Source: Streptomyces rubrogriseus (GTDB lineage: Bacteria; Actinomycetota; Actinomycetes; Streptomycetales; Streptomycetaceae). Taken from it: a stretch of 64,000 nucleotides of DNA. A model generated the notes under the pieces. The model was not told the DNA's origin, searched no databases, and worked only from the letters and a program-made list of their open reading frames with translations. The position numbers and the translations under genes are program-made. The DNA lies in assembly GCF_027947575.1 (NCBI RefSeq), contig NZ_CP116256.1, forward strand, positions 3,720,001 to 3,784,000, given 5' to 3'. This document shows positions 50,459-58,933 of this stretch, piece by piece (position 1 is the first letter of the stretch; the number at the start of each line of letters is the position of its first letter).

Positions 50459-51741
50459 GTCCACGGCACGCGGCCGGCCCGGCCCCCGAGGAGCGGGCCG
50501 CCGTCGTCACGGGGCTGGGACTGACCACCGCGCTGGGCGGCGACGTCCCCACCACCTGGCGGGCCCTGCTGGACGGCGTGTGCGGCGTCGAACGCGTCGA
50601 CTTCGGCGAGCCGGCCGGGCCCGCACAGGTGTACCTGGCGGCCCAGGTCGCGGTCGACCCCGGGACGGTCCTGTCGTCCGCCAAGGCGGCGCACTGCGAC
50701 CGCTCGGCGCAGTTCGCCCTCGTGGCCGCCCGCGAGGCCGTTCGCGACGCGGGGTTCCCCGACCCGTCCGCGCTCGCCGGGGACGGCTCGCGGGTGGCCG
50801 TGGTCGTCGGGGTGGGGCTGGGCGGCCTCACCAGCGTCCTGGAGCAGAACCACCGCCTGCGGACGCAGGGCGCGGGGCGGGTGAGCCCGCGCACCATCCC
50901 GGTCATGCTGCCCAACCACCCGGCCGCCGAAGTGGGGCTCCTGGTGGGCGCGAAGGCCGGGGTGCACGCCCCCGTGAGTGCCTGCGCCGCCGGTGCCGAG
51001 GCCCTCGCCCAGGCCCTCGGCATGATCCGGGACGGGCGCGCGGACATCGTGGTCGCGGGCGGAACCGAGGCCGCGCTGCATCCGCTGGCCCTGGCCGGGT
51101 TCGCTCGCCTGAAGGCCCTCTCCCGGCGCCACGACGATCCGAAGGGGGCCTCCAGGCCCTTCGACGCCGACCGGGACGGCTTCGTGATGGGGGAGGGCGC
51201 CGGCATGCTCGTGGTCGAGAGCGCCGCGCACGCCGCCGCCCGCGGCGCCCGCGTCCACGGCCGGCTCACCGGGGCGGGCATCACCAACGACAGCCACCAC
51301 GTGGCCCAGCCGGCGCCCGGCGGTACGGGCTGCGCGGCGGCCGTCGACGCCGCACTGCGCGACGCGGGGCTCGTGCCGGAGCAGATCCAGCACGTCAACG
51401 CCCACGCCACCGCCACACCGCTCGGCGACCTCGGCGAGGCGCAGGCGCTGCACAGTGTCTTCGCCAAGGGGGTGGACGACGTCACGGTCAGCGCCACCAA
51501 GGGGGCCTTCGGGCACACCCTCGGTGCCGCCGGAGCCATCGAGGCCGTCCTCACCGTCCTCGCCCTGCGGGACAGGACGGCACCGCCGGCCTGCAGCCTC
51601 GAACGGGTCGACCCCGAGATCGGCCTGAACGTCGTCGGCCGCGACCCGGCGGCACTGCCCTCCGGGCCCCTCGCGGCCGTCAGCACGAGCATGGGCTTCG
51701 GCGGGCACAACGTCGCGCTCGCCTTCGCCGACGCCTCATGA
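50455..51741 (+). CDS. 3-oxoacyl-ACP synthase (FabF/KAS II-like)
   Basis: 428 residues. Catalytic Cys in SACAAGAEAL, His in VNAHATATPLGD and His in KGAFGHTLGAAG complete the C-H-H triad; N-terminal VVTGLGLTTALGG and GEGAGMLVVE are conserved. Active triad means it condenses acyl groups rather than being a chain-length factor. GTG start overlaps the ACP stop. Its stop overlaps the acyltransferase start. Function: elongates an acyl chain on the neighbouring ACP. Confidence 0.94.
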   Translation: MSPRHAAGPAPEERAAVVTGLGLTTALGGDVPTTWRALLDGVCGVERVDFGEPAGPAQVYLAAQVAVDPGTVLSSAKAAHCDRSAQFALVAAREAVRDAGFPDPSALAGDGSRVAVVVGVGLGGLTSVLEQNHRLRTQGAGRVSPRTIPVMLPNHPAAEVGLLVGAKAGVHAPVSACAAGAEALAQALGMIRDGRADIVVAGGTEAALHPLALAGFARLKALSRRHDDPKGASRPFDADRDGFVMGEGAGMLVVESAAHAAARGARVHGRLTGAGITNDSHHVAQPAPGGTGCAAAVDAALRDAGLVPEQIQHVNAHATATPLGDLGEAQALHSVFAKGVDDVTVSATKGAFGHTLGAAGAIEAVLTVLALRDRTAPPACSLERVDPEIGLNVVGRDPAALPSGPLAAVSTSMGFGGHNVALAFADAS

Positions 51742-52739
51742 CGGAGGACCGGCCGGCCCCCACCGGCGGCACACCGCGCACCGTGCTGATGTGCCCCGGC
51801 CAGGGGGCCTACCTCCCCGGCGCCCTGCGCCACCTGAGCGGCGTCCCGTCGGTCTCGCGGGTGCTGGGGACGGTCGACGCCCACAGCACCGCACTCGGCT
51901 CCGCCCGCACCCCCGTCGGCCGTCTCCTCACCGACAGCGCCGCGCCCGACCCCGACCTGCTCGTGCGTACCGACCCCCTCGCCTTCGACCTGGCCACGTA
52001 CGCCGCCGTGGTCGCCTCCGCCGCCGTCCTGCTCGATCTCGCGACGCCGCCCGTCCACGCGGTGCTCGGCCACAGCGTGGGCGACCTCGCGGCGCTCACC
52101 GTGGCCGGGGTCATCACGATCGACCAGGGCGTGCGGCTGCTGCACGTCCGCGACCGGCTGCTGCGCGACGCCGCGCTGCCGGCGGCGGGCCTGCTGGCCA
52201 CCGACCTGACCGCCGAGCTGGCGGCCGACCTGCTGCGCGCCGAGGGCCTGCCGCAGGTGCGGATCGCCGCCCGCAACGCCCCCGGCCAGACCGTCCTCGC
52301 CGGACCCGACGACCAGTTGGCCGCCGTCCGGAGCGCGGCCCTGGCGCTCGGCCGTCGCGCCACCCCGCTGACCAGCCGCACCGCCTACCACCACCCCCTG
52401 CTCGCCGAGGTGCAGCGGGCCTTCCGGCGCCTCCTGCGCGCCCAGCCCGTCGCCCCGCCCGCGCTCCCCGTGTACACGGCCGCCGCGCCGGGGCCCGCCC
52501 GCACCCCGGCCCAGCTGCGCACGGTGGCGGCCGCCCACCTCGCCGAGCCGCTGGCCTTCCACCGGACGCTGCGCGCGCTGCGCCTGGCCGGATTCACCAC
52601 CTACCTCGACAGCGGCCCCCGGGCGCTGCTGAGCACCCTGGCCCGGGCCGGCCTGCCCGGCTGCACCACCGCCGCCCCCTCCCGCACACCGGCCGGCCTC
52701 GACCGCATCCGCCTGCGCCTGACTGCCGCCCTGCGGTGA
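51738..52739 (+). CDS. Acyltransferase (FabD/PKS AT-like)
   Basis: 333 residues of malonyl-CoA:ACP transacylase fold: CPGQGAYLPGAL oxyanion loop, VLGHSVGDLAALTVAG with nucleophile Ser in GHSVG, and TAYHHPLLAEV providing the catalytic His. The usual Arg after the elbow that binds the malonyl carboxylate is not obvious (RLLHVRDRLL follows), so malonyl versus neutral acyl preference is open. Completes an ACP-KAS-AT set with no ketoreductase or dehydratase next to it. Confidence 0.9.
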   Translation: MTEDRPAPTGGTPRTVLMCPGQGAYLPGALRHLSGVPSVSRVLGTVDAHSTALGSARTPVGRLLTDSAAPDPDLLVRTDPLAFDLATYAAVVASAAVLLDLATPPVHAVLGHSVGDLAALTVAGVITIDQGVRLLHVRDRLLRDAALPAAGLLATDLTAELAADLLRAEGLPQVRIAARNAPGQTVLAGPDDQLAAVRSAALALGRRATPLTSRTAYHHPLLAEVQRAFRRLLRAQPVAPPALPVYTAAAPGPARTPAQLRTVAAAHLAEPLAFHRTLRALRLAGFTTYLDSGPRALLSTLARAGLPGCTTAAPSRTPAGLDRIRLRLTAALR

Positions 52740-52828
52740 CGCGGCCGGGAGTGGCCCGGCTCACATGGCGTACGGAGGGCGGCGCCGACACCATGGTCTC
52801 GTCACCCGGCAGGCTGAAGGGATCAAGA

Positions 52829-55800
52829 ATGTTCCGCAAGGTGCTGGTCGCCAACCGCGGTGAGATCGCGATCCGTGCGTTTCGGGCGGGCTACGAGCTC
52901 GGCGCGCGCACCGTCGCCGTCTTCCCGCACGAGGACCGCAATTCGCTGCACCGGCTCAAGGCCGACGAGGCCTACGAGATCGGGGAGCAGGGGCATCCGG
53001 TCCGCGCGTACCTCTCCGTGGAGGAGATCGTGCGCGCCGCCCGCCGTGCGGGGGCCGACGCCGTCTACCCGGGCTACGGCTTCCTTTCCGAGAACCCCGA
53101 ACTCGCCCGCGCCTGCGAGGAGGCCGGGATCACCTTCGTCGGTCCCAGCGCCCAGATCCTGGAACTGACCGGCAACAAGGCGCGGGCGGTGGCCGCCGCC
53201 CGGGAGGCCGGAGTACCCGTGCTCGGCTCCTCGGCGCCCTCCACCGACGTGGACGAACTGGTGCGCGCCGCCGACGACGTCGGCTTCCCCGTGTTCGTCA
53301 AGGCGGTCGCGGGCGGCGGCGGGCGCGGCATGCGCCGCGTCGAGGAACCCGCCCAGCTGCGCGAGGCCATCGAGGCCGCCTCCCGCGAGGCCGCGTCCGC
53401 CTTCGGCGACTCCACCGTCTTCCTGGAGAAGGCGGTCGTCGAGCCCCGCCACATCGAGGTGCAGATCCTCGCCGACGGCGAGGGCGACGTCATCCACCTC
53501 TTCGAGCGGGACTGCTCGGTGCAGCGCCGCCACCAGAAGGTCATCGAGCTGGCGCCCGCGCCCAACCTCGACCCGGCCCTGCGGGAGCGGATCTGCGCCG
53601 ACGCCGTGAACTTCGCCCGGCAGATCGGCTACCGCAACGCGGGCACCGTCGAGTTCCTCGTCGACCGGGACGGCAACCACGTCTTCATCGAGATGAACCC
53701 GCGCATCCAGGTCGAGCACACGGTCACCGAGGAGGTCACCGACGTCGACCTGGTCCAGTCCCAGCTGCGCATCGCCGCCGGCCAGACGCTGGCCGACCTC
53801 GGCCTCGCCCAGGAGAACATCACCCTGCGCGGTGCCGCACTCCAGTGCCGCATCACCACCGAGGACCCGGCCAACGGCTTCCGTCCGGACACCGGGCAGA
53901 TCAGCGCCTACCGCTCGCCGGGCGGCTCCGGCATCCGGCTCGACGGCGGCACCACCCACGCCGGTACGGAGATCAGCGCGCACTTCGACTCGATGCTGGT
54001 CAAGCTCTCCTGCCGGGGACGGGACTTCACCACCGCGGTGAACCGGGCCCGGCGTGCGGTCGCCGAGTTCCGCATCCGCGGCGTCGCCACCAACATCCCC
54101 TTCCTCCAGGCGGTCCTGGACGACCCCGACTTCCAGGCCGGCCGGGTCACCACCTCGTTCATCGAACAGCGCCCGCACCTGCTGACCGCCCGCCACTCCG
54201 CCGACCGCGGCACCAAGCTGCTCACCTACCTCGCCGACGTCACGGTGAACAAGCCGCACGGCGAGCGCCCCGAGCTGATCGACCCGCTGACCAAGCTGCC
54301 GACGGTGCCCACCGGTGAACCCCCGGCCGGTTCCCGCCAGTTGCTGGCCGAGCTGGGGCCGGAGGGGTTCGCCCGCCGACTGCGCGAGTCGTCCACCATC
54401 GGCGTCACCGACACCACCTTCCGCGACGCCCACCAGTCGCTGCTCGCCACCCGGGTGCGCACCAAGGACATGCTCGCCGTGGCGCCCGTCGTCGCCCGCA
54501 CCCTGCCCCAGCTGCTGTCCCTGGAGTGCTGGGGCGGCGCCACCTACGACGTCGCCCTGCGCTTCCTCGCCGAGGACCCCTGGGAGCGGCTGGCCGCGCT
54601 GCGCGAGGCGGTGCCCAACCTCTGCCTCCAGATGCTGCTGCGCGGCCGCAACACCGTGGGCTACACCCCGTACCCGACCGAGGTGACCGACGCCTTCGTG
54701 CAGGAGGCCGCCGCCACCGGCATCGACATCTTCCGCATCTTCGACGCCCTCAACGACGTCGAGCAGATGCGGCCCGCCATCGAGGCCGTACGGCAGACCG
54801 GCACCGCCGTCGCCGAGGTCGCGCTCTGCTACACCGCCGACCTGTCCGACCCCTCCGAGCGGCTCTACACCCTCGACTACTACCTGCGGCTCGCCGAGCA
54901 GATCGTGAACGCCGGAGCGCACGTGCTGGCGGTCAAGGACATGGCCGGTCTGCTGCGCGCACCGGCCGCCGCGACCCTGGTCTCCGCGCTGCGCCGGGAG
55001 TTCGACCTGCCGGTCCACCTGCACACCCACGACACCACCGGCGGCCAGCTCGCCACCTACCTGGCCGCGATCCAGGCGGGCGCCGACGCCGTCGACGGCG
55101 CGGTGGCGTCCATGGCCGGGACCACCTCGCAGCCGTCCCTCTCGGCGATCGTGGCCGCCACCGACCACACCGAGCGGCCCACCGGCCTCGACCTCCAGGC
55201 CGTCGGCGACCTGGAGCCGTACTGGGAGAGCGTCCGCAAGGTCTACGCCCCCTTCGAGGCGGGTCTGGCGTCCCCGACCGGCCGGGTCTACCACCACGAG
55301 ATCCCCGGCGGCCAGCTCTCCAACCTGCGCACCCAGGCCGTCGCGCTCGGCCTCGGCGACCGCTTCGAGGACATCGAGGCGATGTACGCCGCCGCCGACC
55401 GGATGCTGGGCCGCCTGGTCAAGGTCACCCCGTCCTCCAAGGTGGTCGGCGACCTGGCCCTGCACCTGGTCGGCGCCGGTGTCTCCCCGGCCGACTTCGA
55501 GCAGGACCCCGACCGGTTCGACATCCCGGACTCGGTGGTCGGCTTCCTGCGGGGCGAGCTGGGCACCCCGCCCGGCGGCTGGCCCGAGCCGTTCCGCAGC
55601 AAGGCGCTGCGGGGCCGCGCCGAGGCCAAGCCGCTCGCCGAGCTGTCCGAGGACGACCGCGACGGCCTCGGCAAGGACCGCCGGGCGACGCTCAACCGGC
55701 TGCTGTTCCCGGGACCGGCCCGGGAGTTCGACACCCACCGCGCCTCGTACGGCGACACCAGCGTCCTCGACAGCAAGGACTTCTTCTACGGGCTGCGTCC

Positions 55801-56203
55801 GGGCAAGGAGTACACGGTCGACCTCGACCCCGGTGTCCGGCTGCTCATCGAGCTGCAGGCGGTCGGCGACGCCGACGAGCGGGGCATGCGCACCGTGATG
55901 TCCTCCCTGAACGGCCAGCTCCGCCCCATCCAGGTCCGCGACCGGTCGGCCGCCACCGACGTCCCGGTGACGGAGAAGGCCGACCGGGCGGACCCCGGCC
56001 ACGTCGCGGCGCCGTTCGCCGGGGTGGTGACCCTCGCCGTCGCCGAGGGCGACGCGGTGGAGGCCGGTGCCACCGTGGCCACCATCGAGGCGATGAAGAT
56101 GGAGGCCTCCATCACCGCCCCGAAGTCCGGCACGGTGGCCAGGCTCGCCATCAACCGCATCCAGCAGGTCGAGGGCGGCGACCTCCTCGTCCAACTCGCC
56201 TGA
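52829..56203 (+). CDS. pyc: Pyruvate carboxylase
   Basis: 1124 residues, normal for single-chain PYC. Biotin carboxylase at the front (FRKVLVANRGEIAIRAFRA, VAGGGGRGMRRV glycine loop, FIEMNPRIQVEHTVTEEVT), carboxyltransferase TIM barrel (VTDTTFRDAHQSLLATRVRT, LHTHDTTGG), and the C-terminal biotin domain with AMKM (residue near 1090). Converts pyruvate plus bicarbonate to oxaloacetate, the anaplerotic feed for the TCA cycle and for malonyl- or methylmalonyl-CoA supply. ATG has AAGGG upstream. It lies 90 bases after the acyltransferase gene. Confidence 0.97.
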   Translation: MFRKVLVANRGEIAIRAFRAGYELGARTVAVFPHEDRNSLHRLKADEAYEIGEQGHPVRAYLSVEEIVRAARRAGADAVYPGYGFLSENPELARACEEAGITFVGPSAQILELTGNKARAVAAAREAGVPVLGSSAPSTDVDELVRAADDVGFPVFVKAVAGGGGRGMRRVEEPAQLREAIEAASREAASAFGDSTVFLEKAVVEPRHIEVQILADGEGDVIHLFERDCSVQRRHQKVIELAPAPNLDPALRERICADAVNFARQIGYRNAGTVEFLVDRDGNHVFIEMNPRIQVEHTVTEEVTDVDLVQSQLRIAAGQTLADLGLAQENITLRGAALQCRITTEDPANGFRPDTGQISAYRSPGGSGIRLDGGTTHAGTEISAHFDSMLVKLSCRGRDFTTAVNRARRAVAEFRIRGVATNIPFLQAVLDDPDFQAGRVTTSFIEQRPHLLTARHSADRGTKLLTYLADVTVNKPHGERPELIDPLTKLPTVPTGEPPAGSRQLLAELGPEGFARRLRESSTIGVTDTTFRDAHQSLLATRVRTKDMLAVAPVVARTLPQLLSLECWGGATYDVALRFLAEDPWERLAALREAVPNLCLQMLLRGRNTVGYTPYPTEVTDAFVQEAAATGIDIFRIFDALNDVEQMRPAIEAVRQTGTAVAEVALCYTADLSDPSERLYTLDYYLRLAEQIVNAGAHVLAVKDMAGLLRAPAAATLVSALRREFDLPVHLHTHDTTGGQLATYLAAIQAGADAVDGAVASMAGTTSQPSLSAIVAATDHTERPTGLDLQAVGDLEPYWESVRKVYAPFEAGLASPTGRVYHHEIPGGQLSNLRTQAVALGLGDRFEDIEAMYAAADRMLGRLVKVTPSSKVVGDLALHLVGAGVSPADFEQDPDRFDIPDSVVGFLRGELGTPPGGWPEPFRSKALRGRAEAKPLAELSEDDRDGLGKDRRATLNRLLFPGPAREFDTHRASYGDTSVLDSKDFFYGLRPGKEYTVDLDPGVRLLIELQAVGDADERGMRTVMSSLNGQLRPIQVRDRSAATDVPVTEKADRADPGHVAAPFAGVVTLAVAEGDAVEAGATVATIEAMKMEASITAPKSGTVARLAINRIQQVEGGDLLVQLA

Positions 56204-56228
56204 GCACGGTTCCCTTCACCCGGTGGGT

Positions 56229-56258
56229 GACGCGCCCCGCACCGCTGCGGGGCGCGTC
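56229..56258. terminator. Terminator of pyc and the beta-helix gene
   Basis: 13-base stem (GACGCGCCCCGCA and complement), 4-base loop, in the 60-base gap of a convergent pair. Confidence 0.85.
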
Positions 56259-56263
56259 GTCCC

Positions 56264-58810
56264 TCACGGGAACTGGACGACCTTGGACGGCACGGTGTCC
56301 GTCCCCGACGTGGCCGCGCCGGTGTCATTGACGACATGGCGGTACTGGCCCATGCCGCCCAGCGAGATCACCTGGAGGTTGCGCATCCTGACCCCCGGCT
56401 TGACCGGCACCTGGAACCCGTGGTGCTGGACGATGCCCGGGTCGGCGGTGAAGTTGCAGTAGCTGCCCAGCGCCACCGCGTCGTGCACGTTCACCGAGTC
56501 GGCGACCTTGTAGGCCGCGTAGCCGACGATGCCGTCGTGGGTGATGGCGGCCTCGTTCGGCGCGTCGTAGGCCTTCTCGTTCTGGAAGAAGATGGTCCGG
56601 CCGCGTTCGCCGCTCCAGTAGACGTCGTACTTGTTGAAGTGCTCGACGAACAGCCCCGTCGCGAGCACGTCGTCGCCGTTGACCCTGAGGCCGTAGTCGG
56701 CGCGGTTGGTCTCCCAGCCGACGCCCTCACCGTGGTCGGCCCGCCAGATCCAGGTGTGGTCGATGATCACGTCGTCGCTCTCGACCACGACGGAGTCGGT
56801 GGCCTTGCCGGGTCCCGCGCCGCCGACGCGGATGAACACGTCCTGCATGGTGGTGGGGTTGGCGGCGTGGTCGGCGTTCCCGCCCGGCGTCCCGATCCGC
56901 AGCAGCGTGTCGGAGTTCACCGGACCCGCGTCGATGAGGAAGCCCGCGAGCCGCACACCGTCGACGTCGGCCACGTGCATGGCGTCGACGCCGCCGTCCG
57001 GAATGATCGTGGCCAGACCGAGGCCGAGTACGACGGTGTTGGCGCGGTCGACCTCGATGGTCTGGTCGATGTGGTAGACCCCGGGCGTGAACAGCAGGTT
57101 GAGACCCTGGTCGAGCGCGGCGTTGATGGTCGCCGCGGTCGCGCCGGGCTTGACGACGTAGAACTGGCTGAGCGGCAGCGAGGTGCCACCGGCGTTGGCG
57201 GGCCAGGAGACGCCACGCGCGTTGGTGCGCTTGGCGGGGACCCGCACCTTGTACTCGTTGCCGTCCAGGTACAGGAACGGCTTCTCGCGCGAGACGGGCG
57301 TGGTGTCGAGCGTCGTGTACGGGCCGGTCTCGAAGTTACCCGCCGGGGCGCCCTCGACACCCGTGAACGTCATGTTCCAGACGCCGTTGGTCCAGCCGCC
57401 GACCGAGCTGTCCCGGGTGTACCACTGCTGCTGGGAGTAGGGGCCGACGGTGCCGTCGATCTTCGAGTCGGCGATGTAGCCGCCGGAGGCCCAGCCGTAG
57501 CCGTTGGGGGCGAGGTTGAGACCGCCCTTGACGTGGATGCGCCGGAACGGGGCGGCCTGGGCGACGGCCCACCGGTCGGTGCCGTTGGACGGCGTGATGG
57601 CCAGGTTCTCGGCCGAACGCCAGAAGTTCTGCGTCGCGTTGCCGTTGAACCAGCCGGCGTCCACGGTGATGTCACCGTTGATCTGCGTGTCGTCCGGGTT
57701 GAGGCCCAGACCGGAGACGGAGGTGTAGAAGCCCAGTTGGGCGTTGATGCCGTTGTAGGTGCCCGGCTTCAGCAGGAACTGGTAGCGCCCGCCGCCGAAC
57801 TGGTTCGCCTCCTGCTGGGCGAAGACCTGGTCGAACTTCTGCTGGAGGTTCGGCGTGGACGGGTCCACGACGATGACGTTCGGTCCCAGGTCGCCGCCGC
57901 CCTCGACCGGGGGAGTGCCGGTGGTGCCGGTGTGCACGGCGACCTCCCACAGCGAGTAGCCGTAGCCCGTGGCGCGGGCCGTGCCGTGGACGCGGACGTA
58001 GCGGCCCGAACCGCTGACGTCGTAGGAGGCCTTGCCGCCGGTGGCGCCGGTGACGCTCTTCAGCGTCTGCCAGCTCTGCCCGTCCGCGGAGGCCTCGATG
58101 CGGAAGTCCTTGGCGTAGGCGGCCTCCCAGTTCAGGTCCACCTTGCACAGGTCCTTCACGGCGCCCAGGTCGACCCGCACCCACTGCGGGTCGGAGGCCT
58201 GGCTGGACCAGCGGGTGCCGGTGTCGCCGTCGAAGGCCGCGGCGGCCGGTGTCCCGGCGTTCTCCACGGAGGAGGCGGCGGCGGGCCTGCCCTGCGCGGC
58301 GTTGGCGGTGCCGCAGGAGCCGCCCGGGGCGGTGCCGCCGGTGGTGCCGAAGACCTGGAACTCCCACAGCGAGTAGCCCCAGGGGGTGGCCCGGTGGACG
58401 CCCTGCATACGGACGTAGCGGCCCTGGCCCGAGACGTCGAGGGCGTCGGTGCCGCCGTCGCCGCCGGTGACCGTCTTCGCGTCGGTCCAGGTGCTCCCGT
58501 CCTGGGAGAGCTGGATCTTGTAGTCCTTGCCGTAGGCGGCCTCCCAGTCGAGCACGACCCGGGTGACGGAGGCGGTGGCGCCGAGGTCGACCTGGAGCCA
58601 CTGGTCGTCGCTCGCGGCCGACGACCACCGGGTGGCCGTGTCGCCGTCGACGGCGTTCTGCGACGGCGTGCCGGCGTTCTCGGCCGAGGACGACGTGGCC
58701 GTCCGGCCCTGGGAGAGGGGAGTGTCGGCCGCGGTGGCCGTCATCGGAGCGGGGAGGGTGACGAGCGCCGCCGTGGCGACGAGCGCGACACCCATGGATC
58801 TCAGTCTCAT
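56264..58810 (-). CDS. Secreted beta-helix protein with two F5/8C domains
   Basis: 848 residues. Sec signal (MRLRSMGVALVATAALVTL, cleavage near ATAADTP), two tandem F5/8 type C (discoidin, CBM32-like) domains at about 30-155 and 165-290 (each with NAGTP, DGDTATRWSS/DGDTGTRWSS and RYVRMQG/RYVRVHG), a short linker, then a roughly 540-residue right-handed beta-helix (ITVDAGWFNGNATQNFWRSAENLAI, DVIIDHTWIWRADHG, GLFVEHFNKYDVYWSG). The helix resembles polysaccharide-cleaving families GH55 and GH87, but I cannot name the catalytic residues. A secreted glucan- or other polymer-degrading enzyme is likely. Confidence 0.8.
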   Translation of the reverse strand: MRLRSMGVALVATAALVTLPAPMTATAADTPLSQGRTATSSSAENAGTPSQNAVDGDTATRWSSAASDDQWLQVDLGATASVTRVVLDWEAAYGKDYKIQLSQDGSTWTDAKTVTGGDGGTDALDVSGQGRYVRMQGVHRATPWGYSLWEFQVFGTTGGTAPGGSCGTANAAQGRPAAASSVENAGTPAAAAFDGDTGTRWSSQASDPQWVRVDLGAVKDLCKVDLNWEAAYAKDFRIEASADGQSWQTLKSVTGATGGKASYDVSGSGRYVRVHGTARATGYGYSLWEVAVHTGTTGTPPVEGGGDLGPNVIVVDPSTPNLQQKFDQVFAQQEANQFGGGRYQFLLKPGTYNGINAQLGFYTSVSGLGLNPDDTQINGDITVDAGWFNGNATQNFWRSAENLAITPSNGTDRWAVAQAAPFRRIHVKGGLNLAPNGYGWASGGYIADSKIDGTVGPYSQQQWYTRDSSVGGWTNGVWNMTFTGVEGAPAGNFETGPYTTLDTTPVSREKPFLYLDGNEYKVRVPAKRTNARGVSWPANAGGTSLPLSQFYVVKPGATAATINAALDQGLNLLFTPGVYHIDQTIEVDRANTVVLGLGLATIIPDGGVDAMHVADVDGVRLAGFLIDAGPVNSDTLLRIGTPGGNADHAANPTTMQDVFIRVGGAGPGKATDSVVVESDDVIIDHTWIWRADHGEGVGWETNRADYGLRVNGDDVLATGLFVEHFNKYDVYWSGERGRTIFFQNEKAYDAPNEAAITHDGIVGYAAYKVADSVNVHDAVALGSYCNFTADPGIVQHHGFQVPVKPGVRMRNLQVISLGGMGQYRHVVNDTGAATSGTDTVPSKVVQFP

Positions 58811-58933
58811 GCGTGAGCTTTCTGCGGGTGCGGACAGGACCGACCAACCGCTGTGTGCAGCGGCTTAGTTCAAGGTGTGATTTAAGTGGTGAGGCTTCGA
58901 TCCGGCAAGAGTCCGCACAGGAGTTGTCGCCGT

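Noticed and set aside
50180..52739. ACP-KAS-AT as a type II polyketide cluster.
   Set aside because: No chain-length factor, ketoreductase, cyclase or tailoring genes next to it, so a full PKS cluster is not supported.
52823..56194. A 1123-codon open frame on the strand opposite pyruvate carboxylase.
   Set aside because: It mirrors a real gene in a very GC-rich genome, where antisense frames stay open by codon bias; it has no family motif and low-complexity composition.
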